Source: Clostridia bacterium
GTDB lineage: Bacteria > Bacillota > Clostridia > Saccharofermentanales > Saccharofermentanaceae
Assembly (NCBI GenBank): GCA_024403735.1
Contig: JAKSRG010000026.1
Span: forward strand, 1 to 40,786
DNA: 40,786 nt
Direction: 5' to 3'
Shown piece by piece: positions 25,900-33,914 of this stretch (within the stretch, counting starts at the first letter, position 1; each line of letters starts with the position of its first letter). The translations under genes and the position numbers were made by a program. The notes beneath the pieces are model-generated. The model was not told the DNA's origin and did not search any database. It worked only from the letters and a program-made list of their open reading frames with translations.

Positions 25900-26921
25900 T
25901 TGCTTTTAATCTCCTTCCTAACCCTAAACCATTTAAATACACAATAAACCCACGTAATAAACAGTGCTATTGCTATTACGTTCAATACAATTCCACTTAC
26001 ACTGCTTAAGCCTACAGTTAATCCCACTCCTGCGAAAAAAGCCCACAAGATTAAACTAGCTACTCCAACTATGGCGAGTGTTCGCGCACGTTTCTTGTCC
26101 TTCGCCTCAGCTAAGTACTCAGCCTGCGCCTCAAGCTCAATCGCATCAACCTTATTGCATATCTCATTAATCTTCGCTATATGTCTTGGTTTGTCTATGA
26201 AGTCTGTACGCCACACTTCTCGAAAACTCTCATTCCTAATGACTGTGCTAATCACTAACTCACTAGCAAAACTATCCCACACTTCCTCATCATTAGTCAC
26301 TTTGGCAAGATTGGAATATAGACGAAGTAGCATGTAGGTATGACGCTTACGCATATCGAAGTCCATACTATTCACGTAGCTTTTCCTATCCAGGAAATTA
26401 ACCGTACGATATTTGATGATTTCGTCAAAGATTATTTCTGCGTCGCTCTTGGTAGCCTCAAGTTCCTTAGCGATGTTGATATTAAACTTATCAAAATTGA
26501 AAGACGCCTTCTTCTGCTCAACCTCTGTAGTCTTAGGTGGCTGCTGAGACTTAGGCTTCTTAACATCTGCGTTGATATTTATATTGTCGAAATTGAAAGA
26601 CGATTTCTGTAGCTCAACTTCAGTAGTCTTGGGTGGCTGCTGTGGCTCAGGTTTCTTAGGTTCTGGGGACTGAGTGGTTGTTTTCGAGCTAGTCACATCA
26701 TCTGCGTCATTAACAACATTATTTGGGATAATAACCACTCTTGATCTGGTATTACCTTTGGCGTAATCGAGCGCCCTCTTATAGGCTTCATGCAGGATCC
26801 TGAAAGAGTCAGGATTTAACTCTTTATCTATCTTCTTGGCACGCGAAGCATATGCCCTCTTAATCGAGGTAACATCCTTAGTAGGCTCAATGCCTAGTAA
26901 CTTCCAATATACGTCTCCCAT
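25887..26921 (-). CDS. J-like membrane protein lacking HPD, partner of HscC
   Basis: A protein of 344 residues. The N-terminal 60 residues are J-domain-like (YWKLLGIEPTKDVTSIKRAY, then FRILHEAYKRALDYA). The HPD that would activate Hsp70 is absent; the position reads IDKELNPDSF. A linker follows with two copies of a KKPxxQQPPKTTEVE(L/Q) repeat, each leading into a (K/S)SFNFD(N/K) motif, then a helical domain. Two transmembrane helices lie near the C-terminus (ILWAFFAGVGLTVGL and VLNVIAIALFITWVYCVF). An ATG at 26921 is preferred over a TTG at 26951. It likely anchors HscC to the membrane and gives it substrates; whether it still stimulates ATP hydrolysis is open. Confidence 0.75.
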   Translation of the reverse strand: MGDVYWKLLGIEPTKDVTSIKRAYASRAKKIDKELNPDSFRILHEAYKRALDYAKGNTRSRVVIIPNNVVNDADDVTSSKTTTQSPEPKKPEPQQPPKTTEVELQKSSFNFDNININADVKKPKSQQPPKTTEVEQKKASFNFDKFNINIAKELEATKSDAEIIFDEIIKYRTVNFLDRKSYVNSMDFDMRKRHTYMLLRLYSNLAKVTNDEEVWDSFASELVISTVIRNESFREVWRTDFIDKPRHIAKINEICNKVDAIELEAQAEYLAEAKDKKRARTLAIVGVASLILWAFFAGVGLTVGLSSVSGIVLNVIAIALFITWVYCVFKWFRVRKEIKSKWQS

Positions 26922-26971
26922 AGATATATCTTCCCATTGATTAATCTTCAAATAGAATATATCACAAAAAC

Positions 26972-27301
26972 ATGAGGATTTGCCTCTTCCACTTCACTAA
27001 TAAACTTCGTAATGATCTTCGTCTCACTAATTCGCGCAACGAACCTCACCACCACATCGTCATAATCGATTATGAGACTGTTTTCGAGGATTGCGACATC
27101 ACATCAATCGATGATGATACATTCGCCAACCGCAAGTTCTTCCTTAGTTATGAAATTAATGATAATCTCTACCTACTAGCAAGACATACAACAACGGTAA
27201 ATACATCTAGGGGTCGCCCAAAAGCGCTATTAGATGCGCCACGAAGTAAAGAAGGAATTAGTAATGTTAGACACACGCGGTTCAGGAACAGAATACTCTA
27301 G
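26972..27301 (+). CDS. Doubtful ORF, possibly a gene remnant
   Basis: An open frame of 109 codons with a protein-like middle (IDYETVFEDCDITSIDDD, then KFFLSYEINDNLYLLAR) but no ribosome site before its ATG. Its end overlaps the next ORF in another frame. It may be a remnant or start of an ancestral longer gene that has lost its frame, or it may not be coding. Confidence 0.3.
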   Translation: MRICLFHFTNKLRNDLRLTNSRNEPHHHIVIIDYETVFEDCDITSIDDDTFANRKFFLSYEINDNLYLLARHTTTVNTSRGRPKALLDAPRSKEGISNVRHTRFRNRIL

Positions 27302-27578
27302 ACTACAGCTCTCCGAGATGGAGAAAATCACTGATTTATACACTAACGACAATCGATGCATCTACGCTGAATTATTGCGCGACGCTCAGGGTAATAAGAT
27401 TTATTTCCGCGAGTGGCTCGCTTCGCACGGCGCGGGCGACAGCTGTAACTTCTGCGTTATTAATTCACTTGCTGAGCTCAAGGAAGAACTCAAGAAAGAT
27501 GTCGATCATGGTGACCTTCCAATTGCAAAGAGCAATAGGATTTACGATGAGATAAGCAAGGCGTCGATTATAAGTTAA
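27264..27578 (+). CDS. Small uncharacterised protein
   Basis: A protein of 104 residues. The ATG at 27264 has AAGGA seven bases before it. The sequence is acidic and mostly helical (LSEMEKITDLYT, then LAELKEELKKDVDHG) with a central Gly/Cys segment (GAGDSCNFCVIN). No signal peptide or family was recognised. It is divergent from the HscC/J-like operon and convergent with the two-TM gene. Confidence 0.5.
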   Translation: MLDTRGSGTEYSRLQLSEMEKITDLYTNDNRCIYAELLRDAQGNKIYFREWLASHGAGDSCNFCVINSLAELKEELKKDVDHGDLPIAKSNRIYDEISKASIIS

Positions 27579-27716
27579 CGCACCACATTCGTCCGTTTAA
27601 CAACAAGGTGTTCACTTATTTTTCGGCAGAAACCTCTACTTGTTAATCTTCGTATTTATTCCATCTTTCATTACATCTAAGAAGTGCAAGATGGGCGTTT
27701 ACTAGAAATGGCGCTG

Positions 27717-27735
27717 ATAGCCGGCAGAAGGCTAT
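27717..27735 (+). terminator. Weak terminator-like hairpin
   Basis: ATAGCC (27717-27722) pairs with GGCTAT (27730-27735), followed by GGGTTGTTTTCC. It lies about 140 bases past the 104-residue gene and could end it; the U-tract is interrupted. Confidence 0.3.
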
Positions 27736-27768
27736 TCGGGTTGTTTTCCAGCACTAAACTGTATCCAC

Positions 27769-28224
27769 TCAATTCTCCGAACCAGTCTTAGGTAACTCAG
27801 GCATGACGCCGTCTCTGGCGCACCACTCTGGGACGCCATTCATATCAAGTTCTTCTACGCAGCGGATATATAGGGCGAGCGAGAATAAATCTGTCTTGGT
27901 TGCTTTGCCAACCTGCAATAATTCCTCAGCGGACAGACCACTATCTTTGAGGGATTGTATGAACTTGTCGTGTCTTTTCGAGCCTAATACCCACGCCCAG
28001 ATAATGTAACCAATGAAGAGCGCAATCGGCACAACGAATGCAATAACAGCGAATAAGGAAAAATAAGTATAGTCATCGTTAACTACAGAGACGATTACGC
28101 CTGCGAGGCCGCCCACCAGGGCCAAAGCACCAATTCCAAATGTAGCGACCGTAATCAACTTGTCGTTTCTATTATGGCGGCGTGTTTTACCGATGTATTC
28201 TTTAACTTTCTCACTATATTCCAT
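27769..28224 (-). CDS. Small membrane protein with two TM helices
   Basis: A protein of 151 residues. Two hydrophobic segments (about 25-47 ITVATFGIGALALVGGLAGV and 55-78 LFAVIAFVVPIALFIGYIIW) are flanked by charged N- and C-terminal parts. The tail is helical with three Cys. GGAGG lies four bases before the ATG. Monocistronic, convergent with the small plus-strand gene. Family and role unknown. Confidence 0.7.
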   Translation of the reverse strand: MEYSEKVKEYIGKTRRHNRNDKLITVATFGIGALALVGGLAGVIVSVVNDDYTYFSLFAVIAFVVPIALFIGYIIWAWVLGSKRHDKFIQSLKDSGLSAEELLQVGKATKTDLFSLALYIRCVEELDMNGVPEWCARDGVMPELPKTGSEN

Positions 28225-28323
28225 ATATCCTCCGAAGGGGCTACCCTACTAACCAATTTAATATCTATCCACTGAATAAAATACCTCAAAATCAAATTCA
28301 TTTCACCCATGAAAATGCATTTC

Positions 28324-28353
28324 TTGACATCGCGCCGCGGATTGTTGTTATAT
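28324..28353 (+). promoter_or_regulatory. Candidate sigma-A promoter
   Basis: A perfect TTGACA -35 element at 28324-28329 with a TTATAT -10-like element at 28348-28353 (18-base spacer). It lies about 55 bases before the lipoprotein start at 28407, on the plus strand. The spacer is unusually GC-rich (CGCGCCGCGG) for this region. Confidence 0.6.
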
Positions 28354-28406
28354 GGTTATATATGGGTTGGCGTTATGGAAGATGCGTCAGCGATAGGGAC
28401 TGGTAT

Positions 28407-30764
28407 ATGAATATGAAAAAGATTTGCTCAGCGATGCTTACTGTGACTATGGTCGCAGCGAGTTTATTCGGACTCACCGCCTGTAATGGTAGCAAAGGCA
28501 CAAAGTTAGCCAAGAATGCTATTACTCAGATTGAAGAAAATTCAGAATGGTTCAACTACAACGAGACAGAGATCAATATCAATGAGTATCTCGGACTCTC
28601 TATCGCTAGCCAGGTAATACGCACAGGAGATGGCTATGCCCTCATACTGAGCGGAACTTACAAGGTTGATGAACAGCAGTTCGGAATAATCACAGATTAC
28701 GGCATAAGGACTGAGGATGTTCTAACAGAACTGAACTTGGACGGTTCGATTAAGAACTACACCACTATTACTCCTGACTTGGTTGGACTAAACAACAAAT
28801 ACTCCTGCTCTGTTGACGAGATCTGTTACTACAACGGCGATACACTTTGCCTTGTTGTAGGCGGATTTTTCGATGAGAATACATACAGCTATAGCGAGCA
28901 GTATGTTTTGTATAACTTCACACAGGGCAAAGCAGAAAACCTCTCATGCATCACTAATGTAATGGAGGACAACTCCTCCCTCGACTTCGCGTCATATAGT
29001 GCGAACGGATACCTAGTCGCAACTACGTGTGATCGTTCGGGTTTCACTACGCTATATGTTGCCAAGGATGGCGAACTCCTCACAACTTTCAAACTCGACA
29101 GCATGGTGCCTGACTACTTCTACATCGAGAAACTTTACGATAAGGGCGACATCATTACAGTCGAGTGCATCACTGGCTCCAACGAATATGTTAACTTCAA
29201 CATCGACACGAACACCCTCATCGGCAAGGCTGAAGCGACTGGCGAGATGAAGCCAATGTACTACACCGATTTATGGAAGTCAGATTACTACGATGAAGAT
29301 GGCAACTTGGTGAGCCTCAAGTCAGACGGCATCTACAGAGGCAGCGAGCTCATCTGCGACTTCGCTAATTCGTACTGCAATCCCGCCTTTACCAAGCTCG
29401 GATGCATCGTGGATGAGGGCGACGATCATTATGCTATTTTGCTCGAGCGCTCTGATCTCGCTGACCACAAGACTAGAATTTACTTCCTCACGTTCGACAA
29501 AGCACAAAGCAATCCTAACGCAGGCAAAACGATCCTCACAGCTGGTTTCACAGGCGAGATTGAGCTATCCATCGGCACCGCTATCTCCGAGTTCAACCAG
29601 ACAAATCCCGACTACTTCGTCATGGCCAAATCCTACGCCCTCAGCGACGAAGATAAATCCAGCATCGAGCTCGAGATCAATTCGAACCTATCCACAGAAG
29701 CGATTATCTCCAACAATCTCATGATGGACATGCTCGCAGGCGACGGCCCAGATATTCTCATCAACACCGCGAACTACTCACAGTTCAATAGCGACGATTA
29801 TCTCATGGATTTGTCGTCTTTCATCGACGAGGAATTCGCTGACGGCGTGCTATTCGATAATGTCATCGAAGCCTCAAAAACAAACGGCAAACTGTACCAG
29901 CTCCCTACTACTTTTGTTATTAGCGGCATCATCACAGACGAGAAGTATTCCAATGGCAAAACTGGATTCACATTTGACGAATACAAAACTTATGTAGATG
30001 ACGCGTGCAACGGCGCTAATCCAATTGCACCTGACGGTGGCAAGATTGACGCGTTCAACGCAATCTACCAGACGATGTCAGAGCTTATGTACGACAAGAA
30101 TGGCAACGTTGATATGGAGAATGATGTTTTCGAGCAGATCGCATCATACTGCATGGACAACATTGGCCAAAAGCCATCTGGCTTCGTCGCACCTTCATCC
30201 CCACTCGACGGAATGAACCTCAAGCTCAACTCATTCGTCACGCTAGATTGCATCGCAATGTACCTCTACGCCAAGCCAATGAAGAACGACATCGCGTTCA
30301 TGGGCGTCCCTTCAGTAGACGGCCGCGGCCCATGCATCACGGCGACTAGTTCCATCGCTATATCTGTCTCATGCTGTGACGAGGACGGCGCCAAGGCCTT
30401 TGTCAAGTCACTCCTTATAAGCGACAAGACATTCGACCAAGTCCTCGAGAACCCAATCCTCGTATCAGGCGCCAAGGCAACCTCCGCCAAGATTATCAAT
30501 ATGTATAACAAAAGTTACGAAGAACAGCTAGAGAATGGTTCAGAGGTTGAACTCAATTCATTCGGGTTCTACTACTACGACCCTGCTCTTGTTGATAGCT
30601 ACATCGATATCCTCAAGTCTGCGAACTGCACAACAGCGGCAGACATGAACATCATGGTAATAATCGACGAAGAAATTCAGGCATATTTCGCAGGCCAAAA
30701 GTCAATCGACGAGGTAACATCTATCATCCAGAGTCGCGCTCAGACTGTCGTTGATGAGAGATGA
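28407..30764 (+). CDS. Solute-binding-like lipoprotein, paralogue 1
   Basis: A lipoprotein of 785 residues. The signal peptide (MNMKKICSAMLTVTMVAASL) ends in a TAC lipobox. The N-terminal 350 residues are beta-rich (YNNKYSC, GDTLCLVVGG), suggesting a propeller. The C-terminal 400 resemble a family 1 extracellular solute-binding protein (LSIGTAISEFNQTNPDY, GDGPDILINTANYSQF, GKLYQLPTTF). The last residues (IIQSRAQTVVDER) match the end of the paralogue at 31791-33914. The ATG at 28407 is chosen for AGGGA seven bases upstream. It looks GC-richer than its neighbours, with many GAC, ATC and CTC codons. No permease gene is nearby, so it may be a sensor or binding receptor. Confidence 0.8.
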   Translation: MNMKKICSAMLTVTMVAASLFGLTACNGSKGTKLAKNAITQIEENSEWFNYNETEININEYLGLSIASQVIRTGDGYALILSGTYKVDEQQFGIITDYGIRTEDVLTELNLDGSIKNYTTITPDLVGLNNKYSCSVDEICYYNGDTLCLVVGGFFDENTYSYSEQYVLYNFTQGKAENLSCITNVMEDNSSLDFASYSANGYLVATTCDRSGFTTLYVAKDGELLTTFKLDSMVPDYFYIEKLYDKGDIITVECITGSNEYVNFNIDTNTLIGKAEATGEMKPMYYTDLWKSDYYDEDGNLVSLKSDGIYRGSELICDFANSYCNPAFTKLGCIVDEGDDHYAILLERSDLADHKTRIYFLTFDKAQSNPNAGKTILTAGFTGEIELSIGTAISEFNQTNPDYFVMAKSYALSDEDKSSIELEINSNLSTEAIISNNLMMDMLAGDGPDILINTANYSQFNSDDYLMDLSSFIDEEFADGVLFDNVIEASKTNGKLYQLPTTFVISGIITDEKYSNGKTGFTFDEYKTYVDDACNGANPIAPDGGKIDAFNAIYQTMSELMYDKNGNVDMENDVFEQIASYCMDNIGQKPSGFVAPSSPLDGMNLKLNSFVTLDCIAMYLYAKPMKNDIAFMGVPSVDGRGPCITATSSIAISVSCCDEDGAKAFVKSLLISDKTFDQVLENPILVSGAKATSAKIINMYNKSYEEQLENGSEVELNSFGFYYYDPALVDSYIDILKSANCTTAADMNIMVIIDEEIQAYFAGQKSIDEVTSIIQSRAQTVVDER

Positions 30765-30847
30765 TGAGGGCTTTGCGCGCACGGCATTTACTATTGCTGG
30801 TCTTCTACGGTGCATCTGTCGACTGTGTTTATTGTTGCTCGCGTCGC

Positions 30848-30885
30848 CTGATATCACTCGTGCATTCTGATATCGCTCGCGCCTT
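30848..30885 (+). repeat. Two-copy 19-bp tandem repeat
   Basis: The 19 bases at 30848-30866 are repeated at 30867-30885 with three substitutions (core CTGATATC, CTCG, GC, TT). It lies 80 bases after the lipoprotein stop, in a GC-rich stretch (30765-30920) that also contains related GCTCGCG words. No gene is seen. Confidence 0.7.
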
Positions 30886-30897
30886 CTGCGGCGAGTT

Positions 30898-30909
30898 GGG
30901 GCATGCCCC
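30898..30909. repeat. Perfect GC-rich palindrome
   Basis: GGGGCATGCCCC is a perfect 12-bp palindrome 13 bases before the first unit of the palindrome array. It is too short in loop for a hairpin terminator. A protein site or chance is possible. Confidence 0.5.
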
Positions 30910-30922
30910 CGCACACGGATTA

Positions 30923-31259
30923 TTCAGATTATTTATGAATATCGAATTATAATCTGAACCTCGTAGGCGGTCGATTGGTATTTGTTCAGACTATTTGCAA
31001 AAACAGATAGATTATCTGAATTTTAAGAGATGGGTTTTCCGAATTATTCATACTTTTTGTTTATATTTAAAAATAGTCTGAATTCTCAACGCGAGTAATT
31101 CAGACTATTTTTTCATTATTAAGATTTTGTCTGAATTCATATGGGAATCGTGGCCAATATATTCAGACTATTAGATGATATTTACCATTTATCTGAATTT
31201 CTAGATTTATGGGCGATTAAAAATTCAGACTAATCACGATTTTTATCCAAATATCTGAA
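30923..31259. repeat. Palindrome array A: six 36-nt units, 62-bp period
   Basis: Six imperfect palindromes start at 30923, 30985, 31047, 31099, 31162 and 31224. Five are 36 nt long and one is 37. Each begins with TTCAGACTATT or a variant and ends with (A/G)TCTGAA. The centre (about 16-18 nt) differs between units. Spacers are 26, 26, 16, 26 and 26 nt and unrelated. Arms pair over 6-10 bases (unit 1: TTCAGATTAT with ATAATCTGAA, perfect). No ORF, promoter or cas gene is associated. Confidence 0.85.
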
Positions 31260-31334
31260 TTCATGAGAATAGGGCAGTCCCCCACCTACTTCATGTTTGC
31301 TTCAAATCAGTGGCCAATACACCGCTGGATGCGA

Positions 31335-31723
31335 TTGAACTTATATAATGGAAACTGAATATAAGTTCAAATCTTTAAAAAAGTGCACTTATATTTCAAA
31401 ACAAAAATACAGGTTCAACAAAAAATCATGGTTGAGCTATCAATTGAACTTATAGGCTAAAAATAAAATATAAGATCAATTTCTAGGTTGGCATTTCTAA
31501 ACGTGTGCACTTATATTTCAAAATGAAATTATAAGTTCAACGACACTCCAAACTTCCACAAAAACTTGAACTTATATATCCAAACCAAAATATAGGTTCA
31601 ACCAATACAAAAGTGGATAAAAATCAATGCACTTATATTTCAAAACGAAATTATAAGTCCAATCACGAGATAAACACACCATAAAAAATGGACTTATAAT
31701 CCGAAACCAGATTATAAGTCCAA
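31335..31723. repeat. Palindrome array B: seven 36-nt units, 61-bp period
   Basis: Seven imperfect palindromes of exactly 36 nt start at 31335, 31383, 31444, 31505, 31566, 31627 and 31688. Left arms are TTGAACTTATA or (G/A)TGCACTTATA; right arms are TATAAGTTCAA or variants. Spacers are 12 and then five times 25 nt, all different. Unit 1 pairs perfectly over 11 bases. The last unit pairs over 13 (TGGACTTATAATC with its complement), with A-to-G and T-to-C changes that keep pairing. Left arms tend to alternate (TTGA, GTGC, TTGA, GTGC, TTGA, ATGC, ATGG), and the interiors of units 2, 4 and 6 are alike, which suggests growth by a two-unit block. Confidence 0.88.
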
Positions 31724-31790
31724 CTCACCTCAACTAATAAACTAATCTGCAATCAATCAACTACCAGCAACCCGATTACGCCACAGACCA

Positions 31791-33914
31791 TCATCGTTCG
31801 TCAAAATAAAGCTGCAATCTAGAATACATGGATTCAGCAATAACATCCGCTGGTTTATCCTGACGATAATGCGCATCTACCTCATCGCTAATGATATTCA
31901 ATACATCCCAATCGTAGTACTCAACTGTATCCACCTCTGAGATATACTCATAGTATTTCTCGACAGCTTTATGATCAATTTCATGGAACATTCCTACATA
32001 CATTTTGTATGCGAACTCTTCATCTGGAATAGTGGAATGATCAGCGCTATACTCAACCATTTTCCTCATACACTCATCATTAACAGGTATTGTGCTACTC
32101 ATGTTACTGATATCCTGAACATCATCATCCAACAAAAATGATATGAACTGGCAGCACTCTTCTGGATATTCTGTATTAGCCGACACAGCAACTCGTCCAA
32201 ATGGAGTAATTACGTGATTTGATCCTGCAACCGATGGATATCCGACATATGTAAATGTTGTACCATAGTCGTTCAAAAAACAATCCACATCGATTGGACC
32301 ACAGTAACTCCATCCCCTCAACAAATAGTCGCCGATATTAAACCTGTTTATTTCTTCGCCAATACTCGTTCCCGTAGGAACATCGATACCATTCTCGAAG
32401 GCAAATTCTAATATCTTCTGAATATCTTCACTACTTCTTATCTTGCCGCTATTGATATCAAATGGAATCGTATTAATCGCAATATTTACCGCCCATTCAT
32501 TACAGAACATTGTAACGCCAAGCTCTTCTGATACTCTTGTCACATCGTCAATCGACATGTTGTTATCAACATCCAAAGCGCTGAAGTAACCCTTTATTTG
32601 ATAGCTCGAAAACAAGGTATAACATCTACCTTCGCTATCAAGCATCAAGTCCCTGATATTAGGAGTGATTTTATCAAAATTAGCCTTAAAGTCATCAGTC
32701 ATATATTGAGACATATCAAGAGTGATACCATTGCTAGCATAGTACTCATAATCGAAGTAATTACCATAATAGATATCAGGTTCATTGCCATCATTAAAAT
32801 ACTTAATGAGCGCAGCCTTTTGTACTACTGAATCCTCATAGGATGATCCACTGAATTCATCAAAATAATCTTCTACAACTACTCTATACTCATCCTGAGA
32901 TGTGTTGAATTTATAGATTGCCAACATTAGAGACAAGTCATTATTACAACCAAAACCACCTACTGTGATATACGTTCTATCACTGAAATTCTCGGTTCCT
33001 TCGTACGAATATAGTACGATCTGAGCAAATCCACCTTCGTAGTTATAAACTTGAATAAAAGACTCATCATCAATTCCGATGTACGTCGGTTCAGCTTGCG
33101 TATATTGTGGTGGCTGAAGATTCATCTCATTCCATATAGCAAGTGGATACATACACGAATTCTCGATATCTAGCAAAAATTCACCGTCTGTATTAAAGAC
33201 ATACTTACCACTACAATCTTCCGTCTTTCCTGGTGTATAGACTAACTGGCTTGTTCCCTTCTCAAAGTTGAGTTTGTAGTAGGAATAACTCCAACCACCA
33301 TAAGACAGCAAATAGCAATCATCACCATCTTGATAGAAGGTATTATAACCACTGTAAAACCCCCACTGATCATTCTCGATTGATGCCACGAGTTTGTTTT
33401 CTTTATCATACTTATCGATGCGGCCGACGCCCCAAACTACATATCCATCATCACAAGAAGATATTCCTACAATATCATTATGAGTCTCCTCAGAAAAAAC
33501 TTTCTCGCCTGTATGTATATTTACTTTCTCAATATTTCCGAAATACGTTACATACAGCAATTCATCATTAACAATCTCAGAATCACCATAAACATTCAGA
33601 TTATTATCAAGTTCAATCTTTGACTGAATAACACCATCGCTATTTATACAATACAAATAAACCTCTGAAATCGCACCAACACCGAATTCAGAAGCGGACT
33701 GAACTATCGCATAATAACAGTCCTCATACGGAATAACATTGTAAACTTGCAAAGATGCATCATCTTCAAACAAGTCGATTGTTTGCGATGAGTACACGAA
33801 TACATCTCTTGCATCATCATTAGTTCCCTCTTCCACTTTTGAACAGGAACTGATCGCCAACAACATAACACTAATTAGCAGTAAAGCAGTAATCTTCTTG
33901 ATATTAAGGCGCAT
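31791..33914 (-). CDS. Solute-binding-like lipoprotein, paralogue 2
   Basis: A lipoprotein of 707 residues with the same plan as paralogue 1. The signal peptide starts MRLNIKKITALLLISVMLLA and ends in a SSC lipobox. An N-terminal beta-rich region (GYVVWGVGRIDKYDKENKL) is followed by a solute-binding-like half (LIKYFNDGNEPDIYYGNYF, then the GRVAVSANTEYPEECCQFIS segment usual in these proteins). It ends in SMYSRLQLYFDER. The ATG at 33914 overlaps the upstream gene by 11 bases. Its composition is AT-rich, unlike paralogue 1. Role: binding or sensing outside the membrane; ligand unknown. Confidence 0.8.
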   Translation of the reverse strand: MRLNIKKITALLLISVMLLAISSCSKVEEGTNDDARDVFVYSSQTIDLFEDDASLQVYNVIPYEDCYYAIVQSASEFGVGAISEVYLYCINSDGVIQSKIELDNNLNVYGDSEIVNDELLYVTYFGNIEKVNIHTGEKVFSEETHNDIVGISSCDDGYVVWGVGRIDKYDKENKLVASIENDQWGFYSGYNTFYQDGDDCYLLSYGGWSYSYYKLNFEKGTSQLVYTPGKTEDCSGKYVFNTDGEFLLDIENSCMYPLAIWNEMNLQPPQYTQAEPTYIGIDDESFIQVYNYEGGFAQIVLYSYEGTENFSDRTYITVGGFGCNNDLSLMLAIYKFNTSQDEYRVVVEDYFDEFSGSSYEDSVVQKAALIKYFNDGNEPDIYYGNYFDYEYYASNGITLDMSQYMTDDFKANFDKITPNIRDLMLDSEGRCYTLFSSYQIKGYFSALDVDNNMSIDDVTRVSEELGVTMFCNEWAVNIAINTIPFDINSGKIRSSEDIQKILEFAFENGIDVPTGTSIGEEINRFNIGDYLLRGWSYCGPIDVDCFLNDYGTTFTYVGYPSVAGSNHVITPFGRVAVSANTEYPEECCQFISFLLDDDVQDISNMSSTIPVNDECMRKMVEYSADHSTIPDEEFAYKMYVGMFHEIDHKAVEKYYEYISEVDTVEYYDWDVLNIISDEVDAHYRQDKPADVIAESMYSRLQLYFDER

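Noticed and set aside
30702..30952. Short open frames at the end of the plus-strand lipoprotein gene
   Set aside because: They overlap a supported gene end and GC-rich repeats; composition explains the open frames.
30923..31723. A true CRISPR array (36-nt repeats, 25- to 26-nt spacers)
   Set aside because: Units are degenerate, share mainly their arms, fall into two families, and no cas gene is in the window.
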